From contig CAJNDS010001613.1 in assembly GCA_905221605.1 (NCBI GenBank), forward strand, positions 72,501 through 122,500: 50,000 nt of DNA, read 5' to 3'. This document shows positions 42,801 to 48,530 of the stretch, in pieces. The stretch comes from Symbiodinium natans. Lineage: Eukaryota; Sar; Dinophyceae; Suessiales; Symbiodiniaceae. Each line of letters opens with the position of its first letter. The stretch's first letter is position 1. The notes under the pieces were generated by a model. That model was not told where the DNA came from. It was given only the letters and a program-made list of their open reading frames with translations, and searched no databases. Position numbers and translations under genes: made by a program.

Positions 42801-44777
42801 CGTTAAACCATATTGTGCATGTCAAGCAGCAGGCTACTGCCCTAATGGCAGTTTTGGCCAAAGAATCTGCACCTCCAATGTGTCCTAGGAAATCCTAGGA
42901 CAGGGGGAGTGCGGAGCTGCAACTGGTATTGTAGAAAGAAGTTAGTGTTGGAAGTTGGAAGGGTTAATAAACCCGGAAATCATTTTTATGGCTCAAGACT
43001 GGGCCATGTGCCTGGTAGTAAAAGGTGAGTGCCCTGTGGTTTGGGTTTGTTGTGTGGTTGATCCAGGGAAATCAAGGGATTCTGTTGGGGTTGACTTTTC
43101 GGTTTCTCGTCCCCCTTCGGGTTCCCCCCGTACCCTAAACCCTAAACCCTAAACCCAGAAGCCTCGGTCTTGGGCACAATCGCCGCGATCAACAGCCTCT
43201 GATCCGCCTCGGAGATGTGCTCGATGAGCCGCTCCTGGGTAGCCCAAGAACCATCTTATGGAAGGGTTTAGGGTTTAGGGTTTAGGGTTTAGGGTTTAGG
43301 GTTTAGGGTTTTCTGCTTTAGGGTTTAGGGGTTAGGGTAACCATCTTACAATAAACGGCACCCTTTTTGGGGGTTGGGTGCTTGAATTACATGGGAACCC
43401 TAACCTTAAACCCTAAACCCTAAACCCTAAACCCTAAACCCTAAACCCTAGAAACCCTAGAAAGGGTAAAAGGGTAGCACTTGGCAACCAAGGCTCCATC
43501 AGGCGGCAGCCGAACTTGTGCTTCGACACTTCGTCGAAACCTCGCTCCTGGAGTTTCTCCTTGCTAGCCCGGGACAAAACGAGAATAAGGTTTAGGGTTT
43601 AGGGTTTAGGGTTTAGGGTTTAGGGTTTAGGGTTTAGGGTTTAGGGTTTAGGGTTTAGGGTTTAGGGGAACCATCTTGTGATGAGGGTACCCTTTGTGGG
43701 TTGGTTACTTTATAAGGGAGAACCCAAAACCAAAGGGTACCACTGGGCTACTCTAAGTCTCCACAATCCCCGACAGCCGCTTGGAGGGGAGAACCTCCAC
43801 CGCCTTGGACAGGGAGTAGTTCCCATGGGGTGACTCGTAGAGCTCCACGGCTCCTGGGTAGCCCAGAAACCATGTTACAATAAGGGCTTAGCCTCTTTTT
43901 TTGGGTTGGGGATTTATATAAGGGAACCTTGAACCAAACAAAAAAAAAGGAAAAAGGGTACCACTGGGTATTTATATAAGGGAACCTTGAACCAAAAAAA
44001 AAAGGAAAAGGGTACCACTGGGCTACCAAGGCGCTAGAGGTCAGCTGCAAGAGTAGCCGGCCGCGGAATGCCGCATCGGCGACTTCCAGAGCACGCTGCA
44101 CAATCTCGGTGCCGAACTTCGAAGATACCTTGGTTGCTCTCTAAACCCCCCCCAACAAAAGTTTAACTTTTGGCTCCCTTAATATGAAATTATAGAGGAA
44201 CCCCAAAAGAATAGAGTGATAAAGTTGTAGTAAAGTCCCACCTAGATACTGCCAAGGCGAAGGTAGCGTCCGCCATCCATGCCAGCGTCTCCTGCCTCGT
44301 CTCCGGCGCATCGAGCTTCGCCATGATGGCAGCCTTTCCTTCCTCAGTTTCCACCTCCCGCAACACGGCCGCGATGTCTTCTGAGTCAGCCTGGGCCACA
44401 TCCGGCTGCGAACGTGCGGCCTGCAGACCCACCATGGCCGGGGCGCTGGTCCCCGAGGTCGGGGTGGAGGAGCCCTGGTTGGCCATCTCCCTGCGCCGGC
44501 GGCCACCGCGGCGCCGGGGCCGACGGCCCTCGTTCTCTGCTGGCCCCTGTGCATCCTCGTAGCCGGCGTGTCCCGCAGTCCACCCAGGCGCACCTCGACC
44601 CTGGCCTGCGTGCTCGTAGGTGCATGCCTCATATGATTGGGAATACCAGCCAGCGCTGACCCAGCTGCCGTCCTCGCAGTAGCTCTCTCCGCCTGCGGTT
44701 GGGGTTCTCATGTCTGGCACTGCCATGAGCGGCATGTGGCCGCGCACGACGTAGGTGACAGCCGCGAGTTGCTCCAT
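33880..44777 (-). CDS. Pumilio/PUF RNA-binding repeat protein, six exons
   Basis: Exons 44777-44250, 44128-44035, 43853-43762, 43559-43497, 43234-43163 and 34338-33880 total 1308 bases (435 codons plus stop) with no frame break. Residues 1-175 are low-complexity and basic (RRPRRRGGRRRRE), then an acidic helix. Seven PUF repeats follow, with cores KFGTEIVQRALE, HGNYSLSKAVE, HKFGCRLMERLIE, HQYGNFVVQRLYE, HRTASHVVQRAL, RYGSFVVEQL and AFGRRVAEAFE. Spacing near 37 residues is typical. PUF proteins usually have eight repeats and bind single-stranded RNA to control mRNA translation or decay; this one shows seven. Start ATG at 44777 is chosen because the frame upstream runs into a (TA)n repeat. Introns 1-4 are elements and intron 5 holds an LTR retrotransposon, so expression may be affected. 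Exon 6 may carry a further 3' intron after FEFEVPDV. Confidence 0.85.
34424..34646 (+). repeat. 5' LTR
   Basis: Starts TGCGGAGCTG and ends CCCCCCGTA (TG...TA rather than TG...CA). Contains the palindrome GGGTTAATAAACCC, which holds a TTAATAAA that could be a TATA-like or poly(A) signal. It also has a spliced-leader-like stretch at 34495-34511 and a strong splice-donor consensus AAAAG|GTGAGT at 34539. Confidence 0.95.
34495..34511 (+). promoter_or_regulatory. Spliced-leader-like sequence in the LTR
   Basis: CATTTTTATGGCTCAAG resembles the 3' part of the dinoflagellate spliced leader, which I recall as ending CCATTTTGGCTCAAG; the LTR has two extra bases (TA). Eight bases upstream is CCCGG. The same sequence is in the 3' LTR at 42981-42997. 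It could be a relic of a trans-spliced RNA template, or chance. Confidence 0.4.
34647..34659 (+). promoter_or_regulatory. Primer-binding site matching an initiator-tRNA-Met anticodon arm
   Basis: GGTTATGAGCCCA follows the LTR directly. It is complementary to UGGGCUCAUAACC, the anticodon stem-loop of initiator tRNA-Met, not to a tRNA 3' end (no TGG start). Drosophila copia and yeast Ty5 use this half-tRNA type of priming, and copia's site is nearly the same sequence. Confidence 0.75.
34712..40132 (+). CDS. Retrotransposon ORF1: WW, S1-like and CCCH zinc-finger protein
   Basis: 1806 codons, ATG in context GAAGCCATGG, 52 bases after the primer site. Domains by residue: WW-like about 209-237 (WERHFHEDGREYFYCLDTGD...W); a long acidic, repetitive region 240-660; an S1-like RNA-binding fold about 665-730 (GDKITGLVRCINGYGAFLDY...). 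Three CCCH fingers follow near 969-989 (CRFFNQGRCRNGDGCSYEH), 1064-1083 (CLYYNQSGCKYGTACKFLH) and 1110-1130 (CCFDYYLKGRCRVRFGCKYS...). A SAM-like helical segment lies about 1225-1285. All named domains bind RNA or proteins in RNA processing; none is a retroviral enzyme. The frame probably gives way to ORF2 at the slippery site; the 28 residues after it are not conserved-looking. Confidence 0.85.
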   Translation: MATNWLRTGVASSSSNVGDQGDGGVKRSATGEKVVPNEEALVDVGGMRGEEKPVVEGLEDQMEAVLLRLLSKHGHLLRAAESAESTGAPTTSSSTSKMVEQGCQTELVGDVIPVSKRARNKVSFAAESGDLLTGEVEETAPVAATKSSILVVGDAEGVVPVAMVMSEGEILELEAARIQQESDEDLYAGGGGKASQAADLPIVDCDGKTWERHFHEDGREYFYCLDTGDTRWVLPKKTGMAGNSEGPGVGMGIVPVEDEPTLGATSSPSSTESSRAQQGSMESVNSGVNSVSEKDFSSTIGDSGPRGGGDAPTSGSPDEEGISGNRADIAEAQHLDREEMGMLSEGVAAVESMGPEEKMPNVEIGIVSATEERVVDVVPVVQEDGPGDLDDEEKKLCITTEEVSSFGAEKSAIQREKETSETAGDTVDKKDEAWSANEARVDAPDSTWSANEARVEVHMVVRSTGDCNNGAQVSAAADDGGSQVDALVQPEVSREERNDKDYTGANEAAVVNDGGNSPLETMEPKEPAVEESVPAVDDQLNRPAAEENLPAAEGVTKDTNEGSTPMKGEALPSGSSPEVDTERTEADEAKPLAEKKGSPEIQEHKKDELVGLVEQDEQCDPKVKTKDAPGADDTEMVSEEHAKKVPRAGALESPGTHCYEEGDKITGLVRCINGYGAFLDYGDLNVLIPAEGNNVHQFQFGDTVNGTVKRVEDDGTIILDTFLVLEEDEEDSSSKLRKWKDSSWGTWWTGSWQTGQWYKGSDGQWDWKSEEPQSREWFAESKASSREQEEAEQKQLYGEKICRNLLEDETIDKDYVGKITGMLLSRSMDVIVECIADHAFLNNEARSAYNILLSDGWKPEEKERVGVEETTTFSRKQYHDALYELARKKRRFSGPVVGEAVAMLLSKGKDELWNELWLDTKRFLQELDGAVEEMSKRENRPIETYMDPDQYKKAHTTPKTVSLGYSKLCRFFNQGRCRNGDGCSYEHRRYGEGWPEGEPTEPKNSQKTGDEDGDIGGPPTDEGTVDEVQQEREDSAFRAQYNYGKGTSKGEPTLGETKKRLCLYYNQSGCKYGTACKFLHDDDVALEGTWEPGKSWDNASRRAIRDAGFHQCCFDYYLKGRCRVRFGCKYSHEEMSEDRLAQLKHLVNVANHVSFQRAKGLEIPDRNAFQPPVSGGAESSSSSAPKALQMTNVSQKDGEKGILDEEEADEQKNSVAASTSTQLHNPEEPIENWMARNQHLWVYTPHVSEVMITLGVTNVSDLQEFIFVEDLVDKGINKVTACKILQLVGEVRYRPGGPEKAVPSDASVRVQQSSGNKGTGRAAVRTLTQGREAEDSGAKTMPRGSYRELFDKVKYRDAWTLAQRSPLCVQKLKLVGVGMPPVNPPTKKYRSRSNPVKRGRPLLDKKQVRQVPRSRSQRRAQPAEVVEKPKPLELKPRGGLSYRFSRAWADVVDDDDQAEALVSYAASSSDSSEEETNAVHRMREILLQERDSQRTAIRGNVPMGGSSGPNAGQKKSVHLGKERDKASRGETRQEVTSQVFSLPQPSRRTEQSQKRARDGSVMVGSLAVGSTDEVLPGQGVAGQVNGSESAQVLPGHEVAGQETALEGAVQIPGEETDQNEGEGGSNDLRGDDAKNLDGGLVRSDLQQLLVKGLLNRIYWKVAVGKLPVGQRDCQKGSNKMDRNLVISMSSEGASEQDENLALEDDADQSMGDGAMVVLVYDPRTLIQSPTTDWVMRRGLTDRSIWPAMAYTAQRICAEMVQVDELNAQLNTGRLLFEKKIKDIIVICIIRSMTIRACRWWEIILFR
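40042..40048 (+). promoter_or_regulatory. -1 frameshift heptamer A AAA AAG
   Basis: In the ORF1 frame the codons are GAA AAA AAG, giving the X XXY YYZ slippery heptamer A AAA AAG. Slipping back one base continues as K-K-DQGYYCDLHHSFHDNP in ORF2, which is open from exactly this point (TGA at 40039). A one-base indel in the A run would also explain the two frames. Confidence 0.65.
40042..42540 (+). CDS. Retrotransposon ORF2: second CCCH zinc-finger block, basic tail
   Basis: Open from 40042. The first ATG is at 40069 (823 codons), but the frameshift product would start at 40045. Three CCCH fingers lie at about 41302-41362 (CYWFSKGKDRCKFGEDCKFI...), 41398-41456 (CKYYVAGRDCFAGKDCAFSH) and 41478-41535 (CIQFARSGKCRYGDRCVFEH). 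An acidic helical region follows (ELLMEAISILSNGKPDLARA...), then a Lys-rich tail with nuclear-signal-like runs KKVKKKRKP and KAKKKEK. No reverse transcriptase or integrase motif is visible. Together with ORF1 it would make a fusion of about 2600 residues carrying six CCCH fingers. It probably binds the element's RNA, taking a Gag-like role; that is inference. Confidence 0.8.
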   Translation, partial: KKDQGYYCDLHHSFHDNPCLPVVGNYPLSVMGALLSPGLEKEFRDTGKFGTAMEAIAYDWSRSPGMEVHVELMARVANLVAPFLKLGGQGTVVNSEFLWQHGRDQMMEFLQAVTCADQLEVLWRRMDDDADEEVDPTGMVLEIPDQQDAVLDQGNNESLIPIEDVGGETLGDTGRDGKAPEVSPEEETSSGSSRLAGTRIFLWSVYSRVASNFSTQDRTTGKIFDSTKGYPGEGPNNGDNPSSKRNLPWISEDYLDEVVSKKMERSSDMDGLEGSVPGGEGSLEKVEVENVTASKILMALWKKGSRAGYRRLCRLNVSGCKVGTMKRPINRVQKIGTRKALMKKFNVFGSSQHGSGVGGKPIMKVVGPRPGFPAVLQAPTTDSTSGEGSSPQVHGNVHVEHNRPMDRYEAERLEKRKKGFCYWFSKGKDRCKFGEDCKFIHSEDDVVLHSYWCKYYVAGRDCFAGKDCAFSHDATGVRCIQFARSGKCRYGDRCVFEHGVPLDEQRPRSPRTPPRDGPRRSSGANGGEKEISPEQFDDGEEYSMTYDDDTKMSELLMEAISILSNGKPDLARAEADPLFKLLKFKGDADQMDREWVSWTEEMLSVLELHEVVKSYDVSLEEVEEWVNDLRIWFERANLEEEKDPKRGKKRSLERESSKDIPAEKEVVETSETEVIVEEEAKKVKKKRKPVVIEDPYTLLVPKPKKMPATIEKSGSSTNAAVSAGEKASRMRAKSIVGGKAKKKEKSQSPKKGEVVVVKGPEEKDRPPDVDEQASAAVSAELGQPCQAIEDAKREGLVSSIQRGVQDPVLTVSDLAYILLQLHLKIANNRKKK
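42541..42901 (+). other. Retrotransposon 3' untranslated region
   Basis: No long frame on the plus strand. It ends in two TCCTAGGA palindromes just before the purine tract. Confidence 0.7.
42902..42909 (+). promoter_or_regulatory. Polypurine tract
   Basis: AGGGGGAG immediately before the TG of the 3' LTR, the expected place for plus-strand priming. Confidence 0.8.
42910..43132 (+). repeat. 3' LTR
   Basis: Identical by eye to the 5' LTR over 223 bases. Followed by CCCTA and a short CCCTAAA array. Confidence 0.95.
43235..43492 (-). mobile_element. PUF intron 4: family-1 introner carrying two telomere tracts
   Basis: Ends (plus) CTGGGTAGCCC and GGCAACCAAG, flanked by GCTC at 43231-43234 and 43493-43496. 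Intron 43496-43235 reads GAGC...CCCAG on the minus strand (GA-AG). One TTTAGGG tract (43264-43338) is flanked by AACCATCTTA twice, and a CCCTAAA tract lies at 43400-43450. Confidence 0.85.
43560..43757 (-). mobile_element. PUF intron 3: family-1 introner with TTTAGGG array
   Basis: Ends (plus) CTTGCTAGCCCGGG and CTGGGCTACTCTAAG, flanked by TCTC at 43556-43559 and 43758-43761. Intron 43761-43560 is GAGA...GCAAG (GA-AG). The array at 43588-43666 is flanked by two related ~20-bp copies of the element's AACCATCTTATAATAAGG segment. Confidence 0.85.
43854..44030 (-). mobile_element. PUF intron 2: family-1 introner with internal duplication
   Basis: Ends (plus) CTGGGTAGCCCAG and ACTGGGCTACCAAG; flanks GCTC/GCGC (3 of 4). 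Intron 44034-43854 is GCGC...CCCAG (GC-AG). The right arm (TATTTATATAAGGGAACCTT...GGGTACCACTGGG) is tandemly duplicated. Confidence 0.85.
44129..44245 (-). mobile_element. PUF intron 1: family-6 introner
   Basis: Ends (plus) CTTGGTTGCTCTC and AGTCCCACCTAG, flanked by ATAC at 44125-44128 and 44246-44249. Intron 44249-44129 reads GTATCTAGG...AACCAAG, a canonical GT-AG intron whose GT comes from the target duplication. Confidence 0.88.
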
Positions 44778-45360
44778 GGGCAAACGGTTGCCTTTGTACT
44801 GTGTATTCCCAAGTCCTTCCCTAAGGGTGTGTCCTCTCGAGCCACACATACATGTATATATATATATATAGATAGATGTCGAGGACATTAATTCTTCAGC
44901 TTCAAGATCTTGGTTAACTCTTCAGCTTCAAGGTCTTGGTCCCTGTTCAGCAACCTTGGAAGAAGTGGTTTCAAAGGATTACACTCAGATGGAGAAGAAA
45001 CGAGCGGACGAGATGCCTCTGCGCTGTGCACCACCCTTGACTATCAAAAAATGAAACTTGCATGGAGTGATGCTGTCAAAATTCGAAGCGGGTTTAAACT
45101 TCGTTGATCAGCTTTTGCTTGGCGACGATCGTTTGACTTCATTGTTCTTGGCATGAATGTCCATTTGCGTTGCAGTCACTTGACGGCTAAACCGTAAACC
45201 CTAAACCCTAAACCCTAAACCCTAAACCCTAAACCCTAAACCCTAAACCCTGAACCCCGGCTCTCATTGATGATCAGTACTTGGGTCTGTAGAGGTGACC
45301 GGCGTCAATCGCTGCATGAGCTCCTGCTTACCGTAAAGCCTAAACCCTACCGGAAGCCCT
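44778..45360. other. 5' flank of the PUF gene
   Basis: (TA)n at 44850-44870, TTCTTCAGCTTCAAG tandem pair at 44892-44930, a plus-strand open stretch 44910-45107, and a CCCTAAA array at 45188-45253. No promoter motif can be named with confidence. Confidence 0.5.
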
Positions 45361-45363
45361 AAA

Positions 45364-45475
45364 CTTGGCTGCACTTAGGAGGGTAGCAAAAACTTAAACT
45401 TTGAGCTGCCTTGTTAAGAAACCCAATAAGCCCAAAAAGGCTAAAGATGTAAAGTTACAGTAAAGCACCACAAAG
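45364..45475 (+). mobile_element. Family-5 element with 4-bp duplication
   Basis: CTTGGCTGCACTTAGG...GCACCACAAAG flanked by TAAA at 45360-45363 and 45476-45479. It shares the CTTGG start, terminal AAAG and 4-bp duplication with families 1 and 6. Confidence 0.8.
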
Positions 45476-45494
45476 TAAACTGGCACTTATCCCT

Positions 45495-45586
45495 GCCTGT
45501 AACCACAAGTACCTACAGTCTTCTGGGTTAAACCTATGAATTGCGGGGTAACTACTACTAAACTGTAGCTATTTTGGGGGTACAGG
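45495..45586. mobile_element. Family-3 element, diverged
   Basis: CCTGTAACCACAAGTACCTACAG...CTGTAGCTATTTTGGGGGTACAGG. Confidence 0.65.
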
Positions 45587-45599
45587 TAAACTGAGAAAA

Positions 45600-45940
45600 G
45601 ATGCTTCACATGTCCAGCTTCTCTGCGCACGGCAAGCTCGGCTTCCTGGTCTTCTTCGTCCTCCTGCTCCCGGTGGGTGATGGTACCTTGGTTGCTCTTT
45701 AACCCCCAACAAAAGTGTAACTTTTTATCTCTCTTAATGTGAAATTAGAGGAAACCCAAAACTTATAAAGTGACAAAAACCCTATAAACCCTAAAACCCT
45801 CAACCCTAAACCCTATAAACCCTATACACCCTAAACCCTCAACCCTAAAGTCCCACCTAGGTACGTCCAGCCTCCGAACCTTCCGGCTCACCCCGCCACG
45901 GTGGCTCGGACTTTGTGGCACGACGATCCTGTGGACCTGC
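45600..45940 (-). CDS. Two candidate exons joined by a family-6 intron
   Basis: Exon 45940-45865 follows a CTCTGCAG acceptor and joins exon 45686-45600 across intron 45864-45687 (GTACCTAGG...AACCAAG). One frame reads ...RATKSEPPWRGEPEGSEAG, then THREQEDEEDQEAELAVRRE.... A second frame is also open through the join and stops after CAEKLDM, so the reading frame is not settled. No family recognised. It lies upstream of, and on the same strand as, the PUF gene. Confidence 0.45.
45687..45860 (-). mobile_element. Family-6 introner with telomere repeats inside
   Basis: CTTGGTTGCTCTTT...AGTCCCACCTAG flanked by GTAC at 45683-45686 and 45861-45864. A CCCTAAA/CCCTATAAA tract (45779-45848) replaces the GTTGTAG segment seen in the copy at 44129. 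Confidence 0.85.
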
Positions 45941-45949
45941 AGAGCGCAA

Positions 45950-46320
45950 GGGTTTTAGGGTTTAGGGTGTAGGGGTTAGGGTTTAGGGTTTAGGGTTGTG
46001 CCATGTTGCAGACGGTTTGGTGTGTGGGTTTCCGGATTCGCTCAGCCGCACCAGAGTACCTTCTTCCCAATGCACTGGACGTCCTGAGCTGTACACTCCC
46101 CTTGTTCCGCACTCCTTAACCCTAAGCCCTGAACCCCAAAACCGAAACCCTGGCCGGCCTTCTTGATAGTGGACAAAGGTGGCCCGGACTTGGACAGGAA
46201 GATCCCCGATGCCATCTTCTTGTCCCTCTTCCTCTTGGCTGGAAGCATCTACTGGTGCCTCGCCTGCCCAGACACACACACACACACACACACACACACC
46301 CGCGCGCGCACCCTAAACCC
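45950..46320. other. Unique segment open in three frames
   Basis: 46020-46265 is protein-like in two minus frames and one plus frame (the plus frame has a possible membrane span IFLSLFLLAGSIYWCLAC). No choice is possible by eye. (CA)n lies at 46271-46298, TTTAGGG at 45950-46000. Confidence 0.4.
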
Positions 46321-46327
46321 TAAACCC

Positions 46328-46462
46328 GAAACCCTAAAGCCCCATGAACCCTAAAGCCCTAAGAGGTCCTAAACTATGCTCTGTGCTGCTTATAGAAACC
46401 CTAAAGCCCCATGAACCCTAAAGCCCTAAGAGGTCCTAAACTATGCTCTGTGCTGCTTATAG
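46328..46462 (+). repeat. Tandem duplication, period 67
   Basis: Two apparently identical copies beginning GAAACCCTAAAGCCCCATG and ending GTGCTGCTTATA, containing telomere-like units at one end. Confidence 0.9.
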
Positions 46463-46524
46463 TCCTGCTGCGCCAGCTCGTCGATCCCGATTCGTTAGAA
46501 CTTTGAATTACCTGGAGTCATTTG

Positions 46525-46620
46525 CCTGGGACTCACGTTACCTACAGTTTGGTAGTAAACTAACCCGATATTGAGTAGGTAGAACCCATTCAGCTGTAGG
46601 TAAAGAGAGGGCGTCCCAGG
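46525..46620. mobile_element. Family-3 element
   Basis: CCTGGGACTCACGTTACCTA...GCTGTAGGTAAAGAGAGG, ending GTCCCAGG. Good terminal inverted repeats. Confidence 0.8.
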
Positions 46621-46662
46621 TATCAGGAAACCGAACCGTAAACCAACAAAACGAGACTAGGC

Positions 46663-46740
46663 TTGGGATGTTCCTAGTAGGGATTAGAGGAAGCCCGATT
46701 ATATTCCCTACTCAGGACTGCTAGTATCAGGGGGAACATA
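46663..46740. mobile_element. Small inverted-repeat element
   Basis: GGGATGTTCCTAGTAGGGA ... GGACTGCTAGTATCAGGGGG then AACATACCC. A relative lies near 620-690. Confidence 0.55.
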
Positions 46741-47520
46741 CCCTAAACCCGAAACCCTAAACCCTAAAACAAAAAGAACACAAATACTAGAAGCCCTGTG
46801 CCAGCCTGCAGCTGCTTCCTCTTCTGCCTCCCCCTCTTCCGACCCTGCAGAGCCGGGTATTTGCTGTTTATGGCTGCTAAAGGGTTAGGGTTTACTGTAG
46901 GCTGTAGGTTTTTTGTTTTTTAGGGTTTAGGGTTTAGGGTTTACGGTTTAGGCTTTAGGGCTTTGCTTGAGCTAAGGGGGCTAGCGTGAGGGGGCTTCCT
47001 GGGGTTTGTGTAAAGGTACTTGGGGAGTGCATGAGTTCAGGGAAGAAACGAATGTCCAGCTGGCCTCTTTCTATACAGTACGAGACGACACTGATTCCGA
47101 AATATTCCGAGGTAAAGGGTTTAGGGTTTAGGGTTTAGGGTTTAGGGTTTAGGGTTTAGGGTTTAGGGTTTAGGGTACGAAACAAGCATTCTAAGGCCAG
47201 GGCCTGAGACTGAATCCCCCTGAGGATTGGCTGCCACGTGAGCACGCCGTCGTCTTCGTCGCCGCGCCTCACGTTCTTTGCTTTTAGGGTTTAGGGTTTA
47301 GGGTTTAGGGTTTAGGGTTTAGGGTTTAGGGTTTAGGGTTTAGGGTTTAGGGTTTAGGGTTTAGGGTTTCGGGGTTTCGGGCGTTTTGGGTTTAGGGCTA
47401 GGGTTTACGGTTTAGGGCTTAGGGGTTTCGCTGAAAGCTCTTGGGGCGACAACTTCAATTTGGGTGTGGTTCTCTAGGCTAGCGAAGTACTCTTGCAAGG
47501 AGGCGGAGGGTGACAGAAAG
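46741..47520. other. TTTAGGG arrays and short unique segments
   Basis: Arrays at 46918-46950, 47116-47176 and 47284-47370. Unique segments 46790-46860, 46980-47110, 47180-47280 and 47430-47520 are too short to judge. Confidence 0.6.
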
Positions 47521-47523
47521 CCC

Positions 47524-47638
47524 CTATTTGCTTAAGAACCCCAAAAGAATTGAGAAAAAAAAACTATATTTCCCGTGACAAGGAAGAATACGTTTTGTTC
47601 TTTAAGACCAGCTTTTGGGGTTCTCAAGCAATTAGTAG
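47524..47638. mobile_element. Family-2 element
   Basis: CTATTTGCTTAAGAACCCCA...TTGGGGTTCTCAAGCAATTAGTAG. Confidence 0.75.
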
Positions 47639-47639
47639 A

Positions 47640-48530
47640 AATCTAGCTCACAATTTGTTAACCCTAAGCGGTCTACTCACTATTGAGACCCTCGAAGCAC
47701 CCTTCGAAAAAAACCCAGCGTGTGGGCCTCCAAAAAAAATCTGCCACTAGGTCGGTTGCAAACGGCCCTCACGTTAAGACTTCCAAAACACGAGATCCGT
47801 TCAAGCCTGTCGTGCACCGCGTAGTGTCCACTGTGGCGGCTCTTGCGCCAGCTGCTGCAAAGAGCCTGAACTGAAGCTGGACTTGGGGTTACCGAGGGCT
47901 GGTGCTTTTCACTACACTGCACTGATCGTCATACCTCAGGGGCTGTAGGAACCCGGAACGAAAAAGTAGTAGTGGGGGTACGTGACCCAAATGGGGCATT
48001 TCCCAAAATGGGGGTACCCCCTTTTATACCCCAAATAGACTAGAATCCCCTTAAAAGGAACCCCAAAACAAGGGTCCCCTATTTTCGGAAACCACCATCT
48101 GGTAAGGCCCATGAAATGCCAAGGGCGAGTCAAGGTTTGTTGGTTTGTTGGTGAGCTCGGGTGTGCAGGTGGGGCCCTGGTTCTCAGTAGGGATCAAGGT
48201 GGGTTTAGGGTGTAGGGTTTAGGGTTTAGGGTTTAGGGTTTAGACAAGGATCTTCTCCACGACACACTACACTAAGGACCCAGCGCCAACGTCTGAGGCG
48301 CAAAACTGACACATCCAAGATACAACAGATCCGGACCGCTTGGCAGGACCCCGAAGAGTAGGGAATGGGCGAATGAGGTACCCTACGTCATCCCTTTCAA
48401 AGGGTGTATATAGGGGTAATGATACTAAGGGTACCTCATTCCCTCATTCCTTGGTTGCAAGACTGCCAGAAGCTGATCTCTGCCTAAACCCTAAACCCTA
48501 AACCCTAAACCCTAAACCCTCAACCCCTAT
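47640..48530. other. Element-rich DNA, no gene supported
   Basis: Family-7 DNA at 47950-48100 (ends in ATTTTCGGAAACC). A hairpin element at 48361-48451 has arms GAATGAGGTACCCT/AGGGTACCTCATTC. TTTAGGG tract at 48205-48242. 47690-47870 is open on both strands. Confidence 0.5.

Larger units (their letters stand above)
34424..43132 (+). mobile_element. Complete LTR retrotransposon lacking visible pol genes
   Basis: Two 223-bp LTRs, identical by eye, bound the element, with CCCTA at 34419-34423 and 43133-43137 as a 5-bp target duplication. A primer site follows the 5' LTR and a purine tract precedes the 3' LTR. The interior is almost all coding: ORF1 (34712-40132) and ORF2 (40042-42540). I found no CCHC knuckle, protease, integrase, reverse transcriptase or RNase H motif, so it must be mobilised in trans. 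Identical LTRs mean a recent insertion. It lies in telomere-like repeat that is intron 5 of the antisense PUF gene. The CCCTAAA target makes the 5-bp duplication less certain than it would be in unique DNA. Confidence 0.9.

Noticed and set aside
43588-43666. CRISPR array or other regular direct repeats
   Set aside because: Regular units here and elsewhere are 7- to 9-mer telomere-like repeats without spacers.
46020-46265. A membrane protein on the plus strand
   Set aside because: Two minus-strand frames over the same bases look equally coding, so strand and frame cannot be chosen by eye.
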